Source: a virus
Virus record (IMG/VR): IMGVR_UViG_3300025011_000019
Location: 62,001 to 126,000 of that record
Length of the DNA: 64,000 bases
Direction: 5' to 3' (one strand)
In this document: positions 61,897-64,000 of the stretch, one piece after another
Numbering within the stretch: position 1 is the first letter of the stretch
Layout of the letters: each line of letters begins with the position of its first letter
Position numbers and translations under genes: made by a program
The notes under the pieces: model-generated
The model's database searches: none
The model's input: the letters and a program-made list of their open reading frames with translations, nothing else
What the model was told of the DNA's origin: nothing

Positions 61897-63858
61897 ATGA
61901 ATAATGTAGATCGGATTAAAGAATTAGTAACACAACTTAATATCGCCTGTAATGCCTATTATAACCTGAATAAACCAATTATGGAGAATAGAGAATACAA
62001 TCTACTCTTTGATGAATTAGAGTCCTTAGAACAACAATTAGGAGTAGTTATGAGTGATTCTCCTACTCAAAGAGCTGGATATCCTGTGGTGTCAGATTTG
62101 CCAAAAGTTAAACATGAAATCCCACTCTTATCTTTAGGAAAAGTCAAAGAAATTCCTAAACTAGTAAAATGGTTAGGGGATAAACAAGGTGTATTAATGT
62201 TAAAAATGGATGGTGGTACTGGGGCTGTACATTATAAAAAGGAATTTAAACAATTAGTTACTAGGGGTGATTCTGAAACAAACATTGGTGAAGATATTTC
62301 GCACAACGTACATAGCATAAAAAATATTCCACTAAGCATTGATGACAACGATGATATTATAGTCGTTGGTGAGAATTTCATGAAATATTCTTCATTCAAT
62401 GAAATTAATTCAAAAATATTAAATCAAGATGATAAATATGCAAATCCAAGGAACTTAGCAAATGGATCTACGGGTTTATTAAATAGCAAAATATGCAAAG
62501 AACGCAATATAGAATTTTGTGCATTTAATATTATCAAAGGAAATAAATTCAAAACAAAACAAGAGCAATTAGAGTGGTTGAAATCACAAGGATTCTATGT
62601 TGTACAATATTGGATGGTTACAAAAAATAATATTGAAGAAACAATGAATAAAATTATAGAAGATATTCCTATTCTCGATTTTCCAATTGATGGCCTCGTT
62701 TTATCGTTTAATGATATAGAATATGGATTGTCTTTAGGGCAAGTGGCTCACCATCCAAAGCATTCTGTTTCTTTTAAATTCGAAGACTCATGGTTTAAGA
62801 CGAAATATTTATACACAGAATGGAATACAAGTAGGTTCGGTAAAATCATAGGCACTGGAATCTTCCAACCTGTCAATATTGAAGGGTCAGAAGTATCCAG
62901 AGCAACAACACATAACTTAAATAGATTTTGGGATTTAAAACTTGGAAAGGATGATGTCATTGAAATAACGAAGAGAAACAAAATTATCCCTGCCATTGAG
63001 AATAATATCACCAGAAGTAACACAGAACAATTGCCTACAAAATGTCCTACCTGTGGTGGTGATGTAGAAGTTAAATTGGTTGTAAAAACTCACGACTTGT
63101 TTTGTCTTAATCCTGATTGTGAAGCTAAATTAACACAGAAACTTAAACATTTTGTGAGCAAGCAATGTTTTAATATTGGTGATCTTGGTGAAGCAACTTT
63201 AGAAATGTTCATTGATAAAGGGTTTATTGAGAATTACATGGACATCTTTAAATTGGAAGAACATAAGAAAGAATTAGTAAAACTTAGTGGATTTGGGGTT
63301 AAATCTTTTAACAATTTAATGACTGCTTTAGAAAAATCAAAACAAATAAGTATGACTTCATTGATTGCATCCCTTGGCATAAAAAATGTTGGTTTTGGAT
63401 CATCAAAGAGACTTACTAAACATTTTAATAATGACATTGATTTATTCTTAAAAGCAACAAAATCATATATGAACTTTGTAAACATTAATGATTTCGGGGA
63501 TATTACTGCAACTTCAATTTATGAATATTTCCAAAACGAAGAAAATATGAATATGTTTTTGGAGTTGTTGGAATGTGTGAATATTATTAAAGAAGAAAAG
63601 AAGGAAGTGGTTAATGTGGATAGCGTACTCAATGGACTCAAACTTTACTGTACAGGAACGTTTGAATCGCATAAGAAGGAAGAACTTAAAAGCATTGTTG
63701 AAAGTCTAGGTGGAGAATTCGCAAATGGTTTTAATAAGTCTTTAGATTTTTTAGTAGTAGGGAAATTAAAAGGTTCATCAAAAACTCAGAAGGCGTTAGA
63801 TGCAGGAATTAAAGTATTACAAGAAGATGAATTTTTAGTTATGATTAACAAACAATAG
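61897..63858 (+). CDS. ligA: NAD-dependent DNA ligase (LigA type)
   Basis: The 653-residue protein has all LigA parts in order: Ia-like N-terminal domain with YYNLNKP and NREYNLLFDELE, SDSPTQRAGYPV, the adenylation lysine in MLKMDGGTG (K103), TRGDSETNIGED, NPRNLANGSTG, FPIDGLVLSFND, OB fold, four-cysteine zinc finger (CPTCGGDV, CLNPDC), HhH region with KLSGFGVKSFNNLM and a C-terminal BRCT domain (LYCTGTFESHKKEELKSIVE). It seals DNA nicks and uses NAD, so it links to the NAD operon. SPbeta carries an ATP-type ligase instead. It has its own promoter and operator-like repeat. Confidence 0.95.
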   Translation: MNNVDRIKELVTQLNIACNAYYNLNKPIMENREYNLLFDELESLEQQLGVVMSDSPTQRAGYPVVSDLPKVKHEIPLLSLGKVKEIPKLVKWLGDKQGVLMLKMDGGTGAVHYKKEFKQLVTRGDSETNIGEDISHNVHSIKNIPLSIDDNDDIIVVGENFMKYSSFNEINSKILNQDDKYANPRNLANGSTGLLNSKICKERNIEFCAFNIIKGNKFKTKQEQLEWLKSQGFYVVQYWMVTKNNIEETMNKIIEDIPILDFPIDGLVLSFNDIEYGLSLGQVAHHPKHSVSFKFEDSWFKTKYLYTEWNTSRFGKIIGTGIFQPVNIEGSEVSRATTHNLNRFWDLKLGKDDVIEITKRNKIIPAIENNITRSNTEQLPTKCPTCGGDVEVKLVVKTHDLFCLNPDCEAKLTQKLKHFVSKQCFNIGDLGEATLEMFIDKGFIENYMDIFKLEEHKKELVKLSGFGVKSFNNLMTALEKSKQISMTSLIASLGIKNVGFGSSKRLTKHFNNDIDLFLKATKSYMNFVNINDFGDITATSIYEYFQNEENMNMFLELLECVNIIKEEKKEVVNVDSVLNGLKLYCTGTFESHKKEELKSIVESLGGEFANGFNKSLDFLVVGKLKGSSKTQKALDAGIKVLQEDEFLVMINKQ

Positions 63859-63862
63859 GAAA

Positions 63863-63917
63863 ATATGTGAGCAATTGATAATAAAATCATGCAAAATTTT
63901 GTCAATTGCTCACATAT
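63863..63917 (+). terminator. Perfect 16-bp inverted repeat after the ligase gene
   Basis: ATATGTGAGCAATTGA and its complement TCAATTGCTCACATAT flank 23 bases. A strong hairpin or palindrome that ends the ligase unit. Confidence 0.65.
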
Positions 63918-63953
63918 ACCTAATATATAAAACAAAAGGAGAATGAGAATAGT

Positions 63954-64000
63954 TTGGCAAGTTTAAATAATAGAGTTGGAGAAGTAGGATTCAATAAAGA
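63954..64000 (+). CDS. Start of a gene cut by the window end, TTG start
   Basis: AAAGGAGAATG precedes a TTG that opens MASLNNRVGEVGFNK up to the window end. The N-R-V-G-E-x-G-F-N pattern is what begins many NUMOD-type phage DNA-binding proteins, so a homing endonuclease or such a protein is possible. Too short to be sure. Confidence 0.45.
   Translation, partial: MASLNNRVGEVGFNK

Noticed and set aside
1-64000. tRNA or rRNA genes
   Set aside because: I searched by eye for T-arm and acceptor patterns and saw none; a covariance search would be decisive.
1-64000. Virion, portal, terminase or lysis genes
   Set aside because: None recognised. The one wall-related protein (53456) is not in a lysis cassette.

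Overview
The window looks like the early/accessory region of a very large, SPbeta-like temperate phage (or prophage) of a low-GC Gram-positive host of the Bacillus/Paenibacillus/Clostridium kind. Reasons seen in the sequence: strongly AT-rich DNA; about 140 tightly packed, mostly tiny genes, all on the + strand, each behind a strong AAGGAGG-type ribosome site; phage regulators (ORF6N and BRO antirepressor-like proteins, small XRE-like proteins, a sigma factor); phage NAD salvage genes; a phage-type homing endonuclease; and no recognisable virion genes. Several genes are split by single-base lesions or lack a normal start codon, which suggests relaxed selection (a resident prophage) or residual sequencing error at G-runs.

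Layout. 1-19 kb: small unknown genes with two regulator/antirepressor islands (XRE-like at 2292 followed by an ORF6N protein at 2594; a BRO protein at 9490 followed by a second XRE-like protein at 10644), a DUF2786 protein and a YkgJ-type cysteine cluster protein. 19-30 kb: an orphan HicA-like toxin, a short tyrosine recombinase, an Rnl1-like RNA ligase, a sigma-70 family factor and many unknowns. 29.5-43.7 kb: UV-damage endonuclease, metallophosphoesterase, a conserved phage protein, an unusual block of pentamer-periodic noncoding repeats around a 154-residue gene, a three-gene NAD reconstitution operon (PRPP-synthetase-like, deoxyribosyltransferase-like, NAMPT-like), Pth2-type peptidyl-tRNA hydrolase, DUF5662 and DUF1385 proteins. 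43.7-52.8 kb: the most interesting block, described next. 52.8-64 kb: secreted 3D-domain protein, YqeY-like protein, cyclic-phosphate receiver-domain (cREC) protein, DUF4230-like membrane protein, P-loop kinase-like protein and an NAD-dependent DNA ligase under a promoter with a large inverted repeat.

The key block (43774-52750) reads, in order: MazF/PemK-like protein, homing endonuclease with a leader hairpin, DUF5317 membrane protein, an AgrC-sensor-like membrane protein without a kinase, an AgrD-like autoinducer precursor (Ser instead of the ring Cys), a second and longer MazF/PemK-like protein, AgrB with its His/Cys pair, a second kinase-less AgrC-like membrane protein, then a YopQ-like (DGQHR/DndB-like) protein and a tyrosine-recombinase-fold protein lacking catalytic residues, like the SPbeta master repressor MrpR (YopR). 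In SPbeta-type phages the arbitrium genes lie upstream of yopQ/yopR. Here an agr-type cyclic-peptide circuit tied to MazF-like proteins appears to occupy that place. I infer a lysis-lysogeny communication module built from agr parts; this is a hypothesis from gene order and motifs, not a demonstrated function.

A second theme is defence against host immunity and RNA damage: the NAD reconstitution operon (possibly NARP1-like), RNA ligase, cREC protein, peptidyl-tRNA hydrolase and YqeY-like protein could together blunt NAD-depleting or RNA-cutting defences.
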